Shown in pieces: positions 16,688-25,802 of a stretch of 64,000 nucleotides of DNA. The stretch comes from Modicisalibacter radicis (GTDB taxonomy: Bacteria; Pseudomonadota; Gammaproteobacteria; Pseudomonadales; Halomonadaceae): the NCBI RefSeq assembly GCF_900961225.1, contig NZ_CAAHFN010000109.1, forward strand, positions 1-64,000. The letters run 5' to 3'. The position numbers and the translations under genes are program-made. Every line of letters starts with the position of its first letter. The first letter of the stretch is position 1. Under the pieces are notes generated by a model. It was not told where the DNA came from. It was given only the letters and a program-made list of their open reading frames with translations, and ran no database searches.

Positions 16688-18013
16688 TCAACGCACCATG
16701 GTGGGTCGCTTGGGATCGAACTCCCAACCGGGAATGAGATACTGCATGGCCATGGCATCGTTGCGTTGCGTGACGTCCAGGCTCTTGTATAGATCATGAG
16801 CCTGCTCGAGCTTGCCCATGTCCAGTTCCACACCGAGACCCGGTGCCTCGGGCACGCGGAGCTTGCCGTCACGGATCTGGAACGGCTCCTTGGTGATGCG
16901 CTGGCCGTCCTGCCATATCCAGTGTGTATCGATGGCGGTAATTTCTCCCGGGCAGGCCGCCGCGACATGGGTCATCATCGCCAGCGAGATATCGAAGTGG
17001 TTGTTGCTGTGCGAGCCCCAGGTCATGCCCCACTCGTTGCACAGCTCGCCTACCGCAACCGCACCTTGCATGGTCCAGAAATGGCAATCGGCCAGCGGAA
17101 TATCCACGGCGTTGAGCTGTACCGCGTACTGCAGCTGCTTGAAGTCGGTAGCGATCATGTTGGTCGCCGTCGCTAGGCCCGTGCGTTTCTTGAACTCGGC
17201 CATGGTCTCGCGGCCCGAGAAGCTCTCTTCCTGACCGCACGGGTCCTCGGCGTAGCTCAGCAGGTCGCGGATCGGCGTCAGCACGCGCACCGCCTCGTCC
17301 AGCGTCCAGGCCCCGTTGGGGTCGAGGGTCAGTCGCGCCTCGGGGAAGGCTTCATGCAGCGCACGGATGCAATCGGCTTCTTCCTCACCACGCAGAACGC
17401 CACCCTTGAGCTTGAAATCCTTGAAGCCGTAGCGCTCATAGGCTGCCTTGGCCAGGTTGGCGACGGCCTCGGGGGTCAGGGCCTCGCGGCAGCGCACCTC
17501 GTCCCAGGCATCCTGGGGATTGCTCGGCTTGGGATACGGCAAGTCGGTCTTGTCCGGATCGCCCAGCAGGAACAGGTAACCAAGCGCCTCGACCTCGTCG
17601 CGTTGCCGACCGAACTGACCCAGCAGGTCCGCCACCGGCATGTTCATGGCCTGGCCGAACAGATCGAACAGCGCCGATTCGATGGCGGTCAGGACATGTA
17701 CCCCGACGCGCAGGTCGAAGGTCTGACGACCACGCTCCTCGCGGCCGTTGCCGGCCAGCAGCAGACGACAACGGTTGAGGGTGCGCTTGACGTCGTTGAC
17801 CGCCGAGCCTTCCACCCACGAACGGCACTGCTCCAGCCCCTTGAGAATGCCTTCGCTGGAAGGGATCTCACCGACTCCCCGATTGCCGGCATTGTCTTCC
17901 AGGATCACCACGCAACGTACAAACCAGGGGGCGTGCCCACCGCTCAGGTTGAGCAGAAAACTGTCGTAGCCGGCAACCGGTACCACGCGCATGCTTTTGA
18001 CGATTGGAAACAT
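16688..18013 (-). CDS. gudD: glucarate dehydratase, module 3
   Basis: A 441-residue GudD with the complete active site: K201/K203 in FKLKGG, D230, E255 and N284 as metal ligands, and H334 in WGSHSNNH. It is clearly divergent from the module 2 copy (LGQFGRQRDEVEALGYLFLL instead of the enterobacterial-type sequence) and is the closer relative of the decayed gudD at 990-1605. AGGAATCG precedes the ATG. It lies 33 bp after garD and shares its transcript, so module 3 can dehydrate both galactarate and glucarate to the same product. Confidence 0.95.
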   Translation of the reverse strand: MFPIVKSMRVVPVAGYDSFLLNLSGGHAPWFVRCVVILEDNAGNRGVGEIPSSEGILKGLEQCRSWVEGSAVNDVKRTLNRCRLLLAGNGREERGRQTFDLRVGVHVLTAIESALFDLFGQAMNMPVADLLGQFGRQRDEVEALGYLFLLGDPDKTDLPYPKPSNPQDAWDEVRCREALTPEAVANLAKAAYERYGFKDFKLKGGVLRGEEEADCIRALHEAFPEARLTLDPNGAWTLDEAVRVLTPIRDLLSYAEDPCGQEESFSGRETMAEFKKRTGLATATNMIATDFKQLQYAVQLNAVDIPLADCHFWTMQGAVAVGELCNEWGMTWGSHSNNHFDISLAMMTHVAAACPGEITAIDTHWIWQDGQRITKEPFQIRDGKLRVPEAPGLGVELDMGKLEQAHDLYKSLDVTQRNDAMAMQYLIPGWEFDPKRPTMVR

Positions 18014-18046
18014 GATTAACGATTCCTAAATGGTTGATGAGCGCTC

Positions 18047-19615
18047 TCAGGTGACTGGCGCCGGGTTGAACAACACAAGATCGTTGTGCAGGCCCAACCG
18101 ATCGGCAGCCGCAAGCTTCTTGCCGCTTGCGATGTCCAGGATCAGATGGAAGAGCTCCCAGCCGACATCCTCGATGCTTGCCTCTCCGGCGGCGATACGC
18201 CCGGCATCAAGGTCGATGATGTCGTGCCAGCGCTGACTGAGTGCCGTATTGGTGGCTACCTTGATGACCGGCACCATGGGCAGGCCATAGGGGGTGCCCC
18301 GCCCCGTCGTGAAGACATGAAGGTTCATTCCCGCAGCAAGCTGCAGTGTGCCGCAGATAAAGTCGCTGGCCGGTGTTGCGGCAAACGTCAGACCACGTTT
18401 ACGAATGCGCTCCCCCGGTCCAATGACATCGACGATAGGGCTGTTTCCAGACTTGATGATCGAGCCCAACGCCTTTTCCACGACATTGCTCAAACCGCCG
18501 CGCTTGTTACCGGGAGAAGGATTTGCGCTACGATCCGCCTGGCCCTGCTCGAGGTAGTTGTCGTACCAGGCCATCTGGTCCAGCAGCGCCTGGCCGACCT
18601 CCTGGTTGACGGCGCGCGGCGTGAGCAGATGAATGGCATCGCGTACCTCCGTCACTTCGGAGAACATGACACTGCCACCGGCGCGCACGATCAGATCGGT
18701 GGCGAAGCCCACCGCAGGATTGGCGGTCACCCCGGAGAAGGCGTCGCTGCCTCCACACTGCATACCGACGACAAGCTCCGAGGCCGGACAGGTTTCGCGC
18801 TGACGCCGGTTCAGCTTTTCGAGATGGCGCCTGGCCATGGCCAGGATGCCATCGACCATGTCTTCGAAGCCCGAAAAGCTCTCGTCCTGCAGACTCAGGA
18901 TATTGGCCTCGGGATCTGCCGCTTCGGTGTTTTCGTAGATCTTGACCGGCTGATCGGAGACCAGTGTCGACGGTTGCAGCTTTTCACAACCCAGGCCGAT
19001 GACCATGACTTCGCCGCCGAAATTGGGGTTCAGAGTAATATTCTTCAGCGTCCGAATGGGCACGATCGCCGCCGGCGCATTGATGGCAACGCCACATCCA
19101 TAGGTGTGATTGAGCGCCACGACATCATCGACATTGGGATAGTCGGGCAGCAGCTCGCTCTTGATGCGGCGGACCACATGGTCGGTGGTCCCGGCGACAC
19201 ACTGCACACTAGTGGTAATGCCCAGGATATTTTTGGTGCCTACCGAACCATCGGCATTGCGAAACCCTTCGAAGGTATAGCCTTCGAGCGGCTCGGCCTG
19301 GGGCGCGGAGCGCGTCGCCAACGGCATGTCCTCGAGCGCCGGGGGCTGCGGCAGTTGCACGTTCGTTTCATTGACGTGCCCGCCCCGGGGAATGTCGCAT
19401 GTCGCAGTGCCGATCACCTCGCCGTAGCGAACGATGGGGTCGCCGCTTGCCAATGGCGTCAAGGCGACCTTGTGGCCTTGGGGAATGGCTGCAGCCAGCG
19501 TTGTGCCATCAAGAAGGCGGGTACCTTCGGGCAATCCGCCCCGCTCCACGACGATGGCCACGTTGTCATCGTCGTGCACCTTGATAACGCGAGTTTTTGC
19601 CTGGTCAGTACTCAT
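18047..19615 (-). CDS. garD: galactarate dehydratase
   Basis: A 522-residue UxaA-family lyase (EC 4.2.1.42) converting galactarate (mucate) to 5-dehydro-4-deoxyglucarate. An N-terminal SAF-like domain (residues about 10-80, IPQGHKVAL) is followed by the large C-terminal domain. Segments matching E. coli GarD include TKNILGITTSVQCVAG, NHTYGCGVAINAP, FGGEVMVIGLGCEKLQP, VGMQCGGSDAFSGVTANP and the closing LVLFNPAPVT. The cysteine- and histidine-containing motifs are intact, indicating an active metal-dependent enzyme. CGGAG precedes the ATG. It follows tctA in the operon. Confidence 0.96.
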   Translation of the reverse strand: MSTDQAKTRVIKVHDDDNVAIVVERGGLPEGTRLLDGTTLAAAIPQGHKVALTPLASGDPIVRYGEVIGTATCDIPRGGHVNETNVQLPQPPALEDMPLATRSAPQAEPLEGYTFEGFRNADGSVGTKNILGITTSVQCVAGTTDHVVRRIKSELLPDYPNVDDVVALNHTYGCGVAINAPAAIVPIRTLKNITLNPNFGGEVMVIGLGCEKLQPSTLVSDQPVKIYENTEAADPEANILSLQDESFSGFEDMVDGILAMARRHLEKLNRRQRETCPASELVVGMQCGGSDAFSGVTANPAVGFATDLIVRAGGSVMFSEVTEVRDAIHLLTPRAVNQEVGQALLDQMAWYDNYLEQGQADRSANPSPGNKRGGLSNVVEKALGSIIKSGNSPIVDVIGPGERIRKRGLTFAATPASDFICGTLQLAAGMNLHVFTTGRGTPYGLPMVPVIKVATNTALSQRWHDIIDLDAGRIAAGEASIEDVGWELFHLILDIASGKKLAAADRLGLHNDLVLFNPAPVT

Positions 19616-19656
19616 TCAGTGACTCCGTAACTTTTGGGGTCGGTTCTCGCTGCCAT

Positions 19657-21165
19657 CTAGTTGCTGGCGACCAGATTCGCCTGCTTCCGCGCACGCATCT
19701 TGAGGTAAATGGCGAAAACGAGCGACAGCACGATGAGCACCCAGAGGAAAACGGCAATGGGGCTTTTCGTGAAAAAGATTGTCAGATTTCCGTAGGACTC
19801 GAGACTCTTCACGAAATAGACTTCCGCCGATCCGCCGAGAATGAACCCGATTATCAGCGGCACCAGCTCGATACCCACCTTGGTGGCTATGTAACCGAAG
19901 ACACCGAAGATCAACAGCGTCCAGACATCGAACATGATGCCGTAATTGATCGCATAGGCTCCTACCACACACATCATGACGATAATGGGATAGAGGAGAT
20001 GCTTGGGCACCTCTATGACCTTGGCAATATACTTGATGGCAAAGAACATGATGCCGAACATCAGGAAGTTGGCGATCACCAGGGCAGCAATCATGATGTA
20101 CCAGGTGTCGAGATTTTCCCCGATGAACAGCGGGCCAACCTGGATACCCTGCAACGTGAATGCACCAATCAGGATTGCCGTTGTCGAATCACCGGGAATG
20201 CCGAGAGACAACAATGGCACCAACGCCCCACCTGTCAGGGCATTATTCGAGGACTCGGAGGCCACCAACCCCTGCGGAGCCCCCTTGCCCATCTGCGACG
20301 AGTCGCGGGAGAAGTTCTTTTCCTGCGTATAGGCCAGTACCGAGGCGGCACTGCCTCCAACGCCGGGCAGCATGCCGACGAACGTCCCGATCGAGGATGA
20401 GCGTACCAGATTGACCAACTGGCCCTTGAATACACGCAACGAGAAACGCGAGCCTTTGGTCAGCTTGATGGTAGGGTTGGCCGCATCGCCTTTGAAGCCC
20501 TTTTCCGCGTCTTGAAGAATTGTCGTGATACCGAATATGCCAATCAACACCGGCAGCAGGGAGAATCCGGCGACAAGGTAGTATTCCATGAAATCGAACA
20601 TCAGGCGGGTCTCGCCATTGCCGCCATCAGTGATTTCGTAAGTGCCAATCAGGCTAAGCCACACGCCCAGTACACCGCTGAAAATGCCCATCAGCATGTT
20701 CTTGGTCAGCGAGGCGATCACCGTCAGCGCCAGGAAGATAATCAGGAACTTCTCGACATACGAGAACTTGATCGCAAAGTCGGCAAGTACCGGGGCAAAA
20801 TAAAACAGCACACCCGCACTAAACAGCCCCCCAAATAGCGAAGCGACAATGCTGATCTTGAGTGCACGCTCGCCTTCGCCTTTCTTGGCCATGGGGTAAC
20901 CGTCGAATGTCGTCGTTATCGACGAGGGCGTTCCCGGAATATTCAACAGGACAGCGGGCACCATACCGCCTGAAATACCACCTACGTACAGACCAAGCAG
21001 CAGCGCCAACCCATTGGTCAGGTCGAGCGCATAGGTCAGTGGCAGGCAAACGGCGACAGCCATCGTTGCCGTCATGCCGGGGATAGCGCCGAAAATCACA
21101 CCGATCAGGGCCCCGGCAGCGATTAATGTAAAGAACATTGGACTTAGATGAGACAGAAATTCCAT
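19657..21165 (-). CDS. tctA: tripartite tricarboxylate transporter, large permease TctA
   Basis: A 502-residue inner-membrane protein of the TctA family, with about 12 membrane segments. The conserved GAIPGMTATMAVAVCLPLTY (about 27-46), NIPGTPSSI (about 75) and the second-half repeat motifs GMLPGVGGSAAS and SLGIPGDSTTAI are all present. With TctB and the TctC binding protein it forms a secondary carboxylate importer. The neighbouring garD and gudD indicate galactarate/glucarate as likely substrates rather than citrate. AGGATAATG precedes the start. It is 15 bp after tctB. Confidence 0.95.
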   Translation of the reverse strand: MEFLSHLSPMFFTLIAAGALIGVIFGAIPGMTATMAVAVCLPLTYALDLTNGLALLLGLYVGGISGGMVPAVLLNIPGTPSSITTTFDGYPMAKKGEGERALKISIVASLFGGLFSAGVLFYFAPVLADFAIKFSYVEKFLIIFLALTVIASLTKNMLMGIFSGVLGVWLSLIGTYEITDGGNGETRLMFDFMEYYLVAGFSLLPVLIGIFGITTILQDAEKGFKGDAANPTIKLTKGSRFSLRVFKGQLVNLVRSSSIGTFVGMLPGVGGSAASVLAYTQEKNFSRDSSQMGKGAPQGLVASESSNNALTGGALVPLLSLGIPGDSTTAILIGAFTLQGIQVGPLFIGENLDTWYIMIAALVIANFLMFGIMFFAIKYIAKVIEVPKHLLYPIIVMMCVVGAYAINYGIMFDVWTLLIFGVFGYIATKVGIELVPLIIGFILGGSAEVYFVKSLESYGNLTIFFTKSPIAVFLWVLIVLSLVFAIYLKMRARKQANLVASN

Positions 21166-21180
21166 AGCATTATCCTGCCA

Positions 21181-21624
21181 TCAGGGAAGTGTGATTCTAA
21201 AGAGTTGGGAAAGTACGTACCAAGCCAACGTCGGCGCGATAACAGCAGTAACAGCTATTACCAGGATATTCTTTCTCGTCTTGTGCTCCACATAAAGCAT
21301 TGACAAGAGAAAGATAAAGGGAATGGAGACAAACAAGAAACCAAAACCCGTGTTCGGGAAGATATCGCCCACCACGGCCATCATGTAAAAGTATACGATA
21401 ATCAGCAGGATAGTTCCGAAAAACCGTTTCCTGTCGAAGCCATCGCTACCCTGTGTAACGGCCTGTCCTGCACGTCGCAGTGCCGGGGCAATTCTATTCG
21501 ACTTGCTCAACAGGATGATGGCGAGCAGGCCTACCAGGACCCAAGACACTATCCTTGGGAAAAAAAGATGCGACTCCTCGAAGGCAATAGACACTTCAAA
21601 CAAGGATAGAAACTGGCTTTCCAT
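21181..21624 (-). CDS. tctB: tripartite tricarboxylate transporter, small permease TctB
   Basis: A 147-residue protein with four hydrophobic helices (about 22-40, 72-92, 97-116 and 124-145), the size and topology of TctB subunits, whose sequences are poorly conserved. Identification rests mainly on topology and on the position between tctC and tctA. A GGGGCACC site precedes the ATG. The codon use is less GC-rich than in the neighbouring catabolic genes. Confidence 0.88.
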   Translation of the reverse strand: MESQFLSLFEVSIAFEESHLFFPRIVSWVLVGLLAIILLSKSNRIAPALRRAGQAVTQGSDGFDRKRFFGTILLIIVYFYMMAVVGDIFPNTGFGFLFVSIPFIFLLSMLYVEHKTRKNILVIAVTAVIAPTLAWYVLSQLFRITLP

Positions 21625-21703
21625 AGGTGCCCCACTTTGACTTTATACTGTCAGGTCACGCTCAACAAGGTGGGTTACACTTGTGAGGGTGACCGTAACG
21701 AAC

Positions 21704-21726
21704 GGCGCCAAGCTTGGCTTGGCGCC
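21704..21726 (-). promoter_or_regulatory. intra-operon stem-loop between tctC and tctB
   Basis: GGCGCCAAG and CTTGGCGCC form a nine-base perfect stem around a five-base loop, 9 bases after the tctC stop. No long T-run follows on the minus strand. Such hairpins after binding-protein genes often stabilise the upstream message and lower permease expression; that role is inferred. Confidence 0.7.
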
Positions 21727-21735
21727 GAAACATGC

Positions 21736-22791
21736 TTATTTTATGTTTTTGATAATCGTCTTGTACTGATCGCGCTTATCCTTCAGATAAGCCTGCGCTT
21801 CACTGGAAGGCTTGAAGTTAGGAATGAAGAATGACTTCTTCTGCTGTTCCTGAATATCGCCTTGTGCATAGATCTCTTCGAGCGCGGTGTCAATACAGCT
21901 GACGATCTCGGGGTTCATGTCCTTGTTGTAAAGGAAGAAGAATTCCTTGTCGAAGGTAAAGTTCTGCGACTCGCTCTGCGGCACGGTCACGTTGGGGTTG
22001 ACGTACTGAAGAAGATCTTCTCTTGACGTCTTGCCCATCCCCTCTTCATTGGTCTGCTTGATCGTTTCGTTTCTGGCCGTCAGCCAGACAAAACGCATGG
22101 CCTTCTGGTCGTCTTCCGACAAGCGCGTATATTGCTCGTTCGCCTGTACCGAGCCATTGATCACGTCCGCCATGTCATCGAAGAGCAACTGGTTCTTGTC
22201 GGCCTGAGACCCGGTGTTGACGGCGATGACATTGTCTTCCATTCCGGGATGCTCGACCTTCACGGCATTCTTCAACGCACTGAAGCCGATTTCTGAAACA
22301 CCGCCCGGCTGGATGGCGACGCGTATCTCCTCGCCTTCACCCGCCGCAGCGATGACCTCATCGATGTTCTGGTAGGGCGAATCCTTGGGCACCAGGTAAG
22401 CATTGCCTGGGTTGATCGCAACGGTCGGCCCTACGATGTATTTCTCGAAGATATCGTCGTAGCCATTGACCCCATAGAGGTTACCCAAGTAGGCCTGGTC
22501 ATGGAAAATCATGACGGTATTGCCATTACGGCTCCGGTCTAGAGCACGAAATCCCGCCATGGCGCCGACGGCATCGACCTTGGCATTGATATCCAGCTTC
22601 TCGGCCAGATGATCGGCAACGATGCTGGAGTTCTGGTAGGTGTCCCCGCCCGTCGAGGTAGAACCGATGACGACACGCAAATTACCGGGAATCGGACAGT
22701 CTGCCGCAAAACTCGACATGGAAGCCCCGGCAGTCCCTGCAATCGCTACGGCACAGACAAGCTTTCGAAGATGGGTTGTCATGACTTTCAT
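21736..22791 (-). CDS. tctC: tripartite tricarboxylate transporter, periplasmic binding protein (TctC-type)
   Basis: A 351-residue secreted binding protein. The signal peptide covers about residues 1-29 (cleavage after SSFA). The mature part begins ADCPIPGNLRVVIGSTSTGGD, a variant of the family's N-terminal strand and glycine-rich loop, and includes FHDQAYLGNLYG and VAIQPGGVSEIG. It is longer than classical TctC proteins (about 320) and quite divergent, but its position ahead of tctB and tctA supports the role. AAAGGAAG precedes the ATG at 22791; a second ATG lies three codons later. Confidence 0.85.
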   Translation of the reverse strand: MKVMTTHLRKLVCAVAIAGTAGASMSSFAADCPIPGNLRVVIGSTSTGGDTYQNSSIVADHLAEKLDINAKVDAVGAMAGFRALDRSRNGNTVMIFHDQAYLGNLYGVNGYDDIFEKYIVGPTVAINPGNAYLVPKDSPYQNIDEVIAAAGEGEEIRVAIQPGGVSEIGFSALKNAVKVEHPGMEDNVIAVNTGSQADKNQLLFDDMADVINGSVQANEQYTRLSEDDQKAMRFVWLTARNETIKQTNEEGMGKTSREDLLQYVNPNVTVPQSESQNFTFDKEFFFLYNKDMNPEIVSCIDTALEEIYAQGDIQEQQKKSFFIPNFKPSSEAQAYLKDKRDQYKTIIKNIK

Positions 22792-22914
22792 AGATCGTTC
22801 TTCCTTTGGCTTGGCGTTTATGAGGCCATTGTAGATTGTATTACCCTTGGGCCAGACCTCTCTTTAATGGCCAGACTCGCTCGTTATCATTCCGCACGAA
22901 CCTGACCAAAGCTC

Positions 22915-23832
22915 TTACAGGTTATTGGCTATACCGATGAGCTTCTCCAGCGCGTTCCGCTCTTCTGGCGTTGGCATTTCGAGAGGCGCCCTCACCGGCC
23001 CCGCGGGCTTGCCGATCAGCTCGGCCCCGGCCTTGACCAGGCTGACCGCGTAGCCCTTCCTGGTGTCGCGCAGGTTGACGAAGGGAATGAAGAACTCGTT
23101 GGTGATCCTCTTGACGGTGGCCGAGTCGCCCTGGCGCAGCGCCTTGTAGAAGGTGACCGCCATCTCCGGCACGAAGTTGAACACCGCCGAGGAGTAGGTG
23201 TTCACGCCGATGGACAGGTACGCCTCGGCGAAGATCTCCGCGGTGGGCACCCCACCCACGTAGACCAGCCGATCGCCGACCGTCTTGACGATCTTGTTGA
23301 GCAGCTGGATGTCGCCCTTGCCGTCCTTCAGACCGATCAGGTTGGGGCAGGCATCGGCGAGCTGCTGGACCGCATCGGCCTCGAGCACGCCGTTGCCGCG
23401 GTTGTAGTAGATGACGTTGATCGACGTCGAGTCGCAGATCTGACGGGCGTACTCCACCAGGCCCTCCTGCGGGCACTCGGTCAGGTACGGCGGCATCAGC
23501 AGGATGCCGTCGGCACCGGCTTGCTCGGCCGCCCTGGCATAGGCCTGGCCGGCGCCAACGCTCAGCCCGGCACTGGCGATGACCGGCAGCTTGCCGCCCA
23601 CCGTCTCGACGGCCAGGGAAACGATCTCGCGGTACTCGTCCAGCGTCAGGTTGAAGAACTCGCCGGTTCCGCCGGCCACGAACACGGCGGAGATGTCATG
23701 ACTGACGAACCATTCGAGGCGCTTGCGATAGCTCTCGGCGTCGAAGTTGCCATTGGCGGCGAAATCGGTGACGGGAAATGAAAGCAGACCATCGCCTATC
23801 GCTTTAATGACATCGTTTCTTGAAAAATTCAC
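22915..23832 (-). CDS. kdgD: 5-dehydro-4-deoxyglucarate dehydratase, module 3
   Basis: Second intact KdgD, 305 residues like the module 2 copy, with GTGEF (55-59), Y143 and Schiff-base K169 unchanged. The start is GTG at 23832 behind AAAGGAACG; a longer frame to 23877 lacks a ribosome binding site and is not conserved with the other copy. Bases 22985-23771 match 12843-13629 with about four mismatches and no gaps, while the flanks (VNFSRNDV at the N-terminus and EERNALEKLIGIANNL at the C-terminus) differ, so the central tract has been homogenised or recently copied. First gene of module 3. Confidence 0.96.
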   Translation of the reverse strand: MNFSRNDVIKAIGDGLLSFPVTDFAANGNFDAESYRKRLEWFVSHDISAVFVAGGTGEFFNLTLDEYREIVSLAVETVGGKLPVIASAGLSVGAGQAYARAAEQAGADGILLMPPYLTECPQEGLVEYARQICDSTSINVIYYNRGNGVLEADAVQQLADACPNLIGLKDGKGDIQLLNKIVKTVGDRLVYVGGVPTAEIFAEAYLSIGVNTYSSAVFNFVPEMAVTFYKALRQGDSATVKRITNEFFIPFVNLRDTRKGYAVSLVKAGAELIGKPAGPVRAPLEMPTPEERNALEKLIGIANNL

Positions 23833-23931
23833 GGTCGTTCCTTTTGCTCGGGCCTCAACGGCATGGGACCAATACAAATCGATTGACGGGACAGCATGAC
23901 CTGATGGACGAGATCGCTAGGGCTGCCTTCT

Positions 23932-23948
23932 TGTCATACATCATACAA
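23932..23948 (-). promoter_or_regulatory. putative GntR operator, module 3
   Basis: TGTCATACATCATACAA on the plus strand, all 17 bases identical to the module 2 site; with one more base on the left, the outer TTGT/ACAA arms are symmetrical. A TTGGCA lies just upstream as a possible -35, but no good -10 follows at the usual distance. It stands 100 bases before the kdgD GTG. Confidence 0.72.
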
Positions 23949-24132
23949 GTGCCAAGATAGGCAGCCGTCGTGGCCGAGACAACCGCGACCATGGTCGATT
24001 AAACCAAGGTCTACAAGGTCGGATTCAGAAAGGACGCCGAGACGAAGCAGGATGATGGCGCGAGTGCATGAGCCCCGGGCCGCAGCGCGACCCGGCACTG
24101 GGTGCCGAGGGCGAACGGACATCGACCGCCGG
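23949..24132. other. intergenic region separating the sugar-acid island from core genes
   Basis: Together with 23833-23931 this makes about 300 bases without a gene. It is bounded by the kdgD operator and the stop of sixA. I see no repeat, tRNA or attachment-site duplication that would mark an island boundary. Confidence 0.5.
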
Positions 24133-24621
24133 CTAACCGGCCAAATCGGCGGGATGGCGGAACGTACGCAGCTCGGCACAGCCCGCTGCCCAGACCTCGG
24201 CTTCGAGAGCAGCGATGGCTGCGGTAGGCATCGGCAGCTGGCTGCGCGGGTCCCGCTCCACCAGGCGCGCGGTCAGGCTGCCCACCAGCGGCATATGGCT
24301 GACAAGCAACCAAGCGGTCCGTTCGGCCTCGGCCTGCAGCCAGTCGATGACCGCCTCCACCGAATCGTCCGGGGTGATCAGCGCCAGCGTCTCGACGCGC
24401 TTGCCCAGCCGGTCGGCGACGATATGCGCCGTCTGCTGCGCGCGTACGTACGGGCTCGCCGCGACACGCAGCTCGGCCGCCCGAGACGGCGTCAGCGAGC
24501 GCGCGAGCCAGCCGGCCATGAGCGCGGCCTCCTCGCGGCCCTGCGCGGTAAGTTCACGCCGCTCGTCCGGACTGCCGGCGCCCGCCTGGCCGTGACGCAT
24601 GATCCAGAGTGCCTGCGTCAT
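24133..24621 (-). CDS. sixA: phosphohistidine phosphatase SixA
   Basis: A 162-residue histidine phosphatase. The catalytic RHG motif is at residues 9-11 (H10 is the phospho-acceptor), with the second conserved arginine in ASPYVRAQQTA and the second histidine in LVSHMP. The family member in E. coli removes phosphate from ArcB or PTS-Ntr components. Its ATG overlaps the stop of gpsA (ATGA, 24618-24621), a coupling seen in related gammaproteobacteria. Length is typical. Confidence 0.9.
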   Translation of the reverse strand: MTQALWIMRHGQAGAGSPDERRELTAQGREEAALMAGWLARSLTPSRAAELRVAASPYVRAQQTAHIVADRLGKRVETLALITPDDSVEAVIDWLQAEAERTAWLLVSHMPLVGSLTARLVERDPRSQLPMPTAAIAALEAEVWAAGCAELRTFRHPADLAG

Positions 24622-25679
24622 GAGCCCTCCTCGCGCCGCTTGGCCTGCACGACCTCCTCGCGCGCCAGGGTGAACTCCACGTCACTGCTCTGCTCGTTAC
24701 GCATCAACAGCTTGGCCATGTCCCCAGCCGGTACCCCGTTGAACAGCACCTGATAGAGCCCTTCGCAGAGCGGCATGTAGATGCCCTCCTCGTGGGCCTT
24801 GCCACGCACCAGGCTCACCGTGTTGACGCCCTCGGCGACCTGGCCCAGCGCCTCGACGGCCTCGTCGAGGGTCCGGCCCTCGCCGAGCGCCTGCCCGACC
24901 CGGTAGTTGCGCGACAGGCTCGACGAGCAGGTGACGATAAGATCACCGACGCCGGCCAGACCGAGGAAGGTCATCGGGTTGGCGCCCAGGGCGACGGCGA
25001 AGCGGCTCATCTCGGCGAGCGCCCGGGTCATCAGCATGCTGCGGGTGTTCTCGCCCATGCCCAGTGCCGCGGCCATGCCGGCGGCGATGGCATAGATGTT
25101 CTTGAGCGCGCCGCCGAGCTCGACACCGTAGCGATCGTTGCTGGCATAGACGCGGAAGTAATCGCAGCCCAGCGCATTCTGGACCCTGGCCCGGGTCAAG
25201 GCGTCATCGCTGGCGATCACCGTCGCGGTCAGCTGTTTCTGGGCGATCTCCGAGGCCAGGTTGGGGCCCGAGAGCACACCGATATGCGACGAGCCGGTTT
25301 CCTCCTCGAGGATCTGGCTCATCAGCTTGAAGCCCTCGGCCTGGATGCCCTTGGTGGTACTGACCAGTATCTGTCCCGCCTGCAGCCAACGACTCGCCTG
25401 GCGGACCACGGAGAGAAACGCCTGGGAGGGAATGGCCACGAACACCAGACTCGCGCCCTCGATGACCGCGCGCAGGTCGCTCGAGGCGACAACCCGCGGA
25501 TTGATGGCGAAATCGGGAAGGTAACGCGGGTTGCGGTGGTCGCGATTGATCGCCGCCACCTGTTCTTCGTCGCGCAGCCACTGTTTCACGGCGGCACCGT
25601 TATCGGCGGCGATGCTCGCCAAGGCCGTACCGAAACTGCCGCCGCCCAGCACGGCCACCTGAATTCGCTCGTCGCTCAT
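24618..25679 (-). CDS. gpsA: glycerol-3-phosphate dehydrogenase [NAD(P)+]
   Basis: A 353-residue cytoplasmic enzyme (EC 1.1.1.94) making sn-glycerol-3-phosphate from dihydroxyacetone phosphate for phospholipid synthesis. The dinucleotide motif GGGSFGTALA is at 12-21; VSTTKGIQ, LSGPNLASE and the catalytic-lysine segment GGALKNIYAIAAG follow. The chosen start (MSDERIQ) places the Rossmann strand at the usual distance; 27 extra codons upstream overlap the pntAB terminator and are rejected. Overlaps sixA by 4 bp. Confidence 0.96.
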   Translation of the reverse strand: MSDERIQVAVLGGGSFGTALASIAADNGAAVKQWLRDEEQVAAINRDHRNPRYLPDFAINPRVVASSDLRAVIEGASLVFVAIPSQAFLSVVRQASRWLQAGQILVSTTKGIQAEGFKLMSQILEEETGSSHIGVLSGPNLASEIAQKQLTATVIASDDALTRARVQNALGCDYFRVYASNDRYGVELGGALKNIYAIAAGMAAALGMGENTRSMLMTRALAEMSRFAVALGANPMTFLGLAGVGDLIVTCSSSLSRNYRVGQALGEGRTLDEAVEALGQVAEGVNTVSLVRGKAHEEGIYMPLCEGLYQVLFNGVPAGDMAKLLMRNEQSSDVEFTLAREEVVQAKRREEGS

Positions 25680-25718
25680 GGCCCATCCATTGACGGTGAA
25701 AGACGCCTCCAGTGTAAC

Positions 25719-25741
25719 GAAAAACGCCCCGGGAGGGGCGT
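25719..25741 (-). terminator. rho-independent terminator after pntAB
   Basis: ACGCCCC and GGGGCGT form a seven-base stem with a four-base loop, followed on the minus strand by TTTTTCGTT. It lies 62 bases past the pntB stop and ends 40 bases before the gpsA start. Confidence 0.88.
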
Positions 25742-25802
25742 TGTACAGACGCTTGGGCAACGCATCCCGGGGCGGCCGGCCATCGCGCCCCCCGGGTCGC
25801 GT

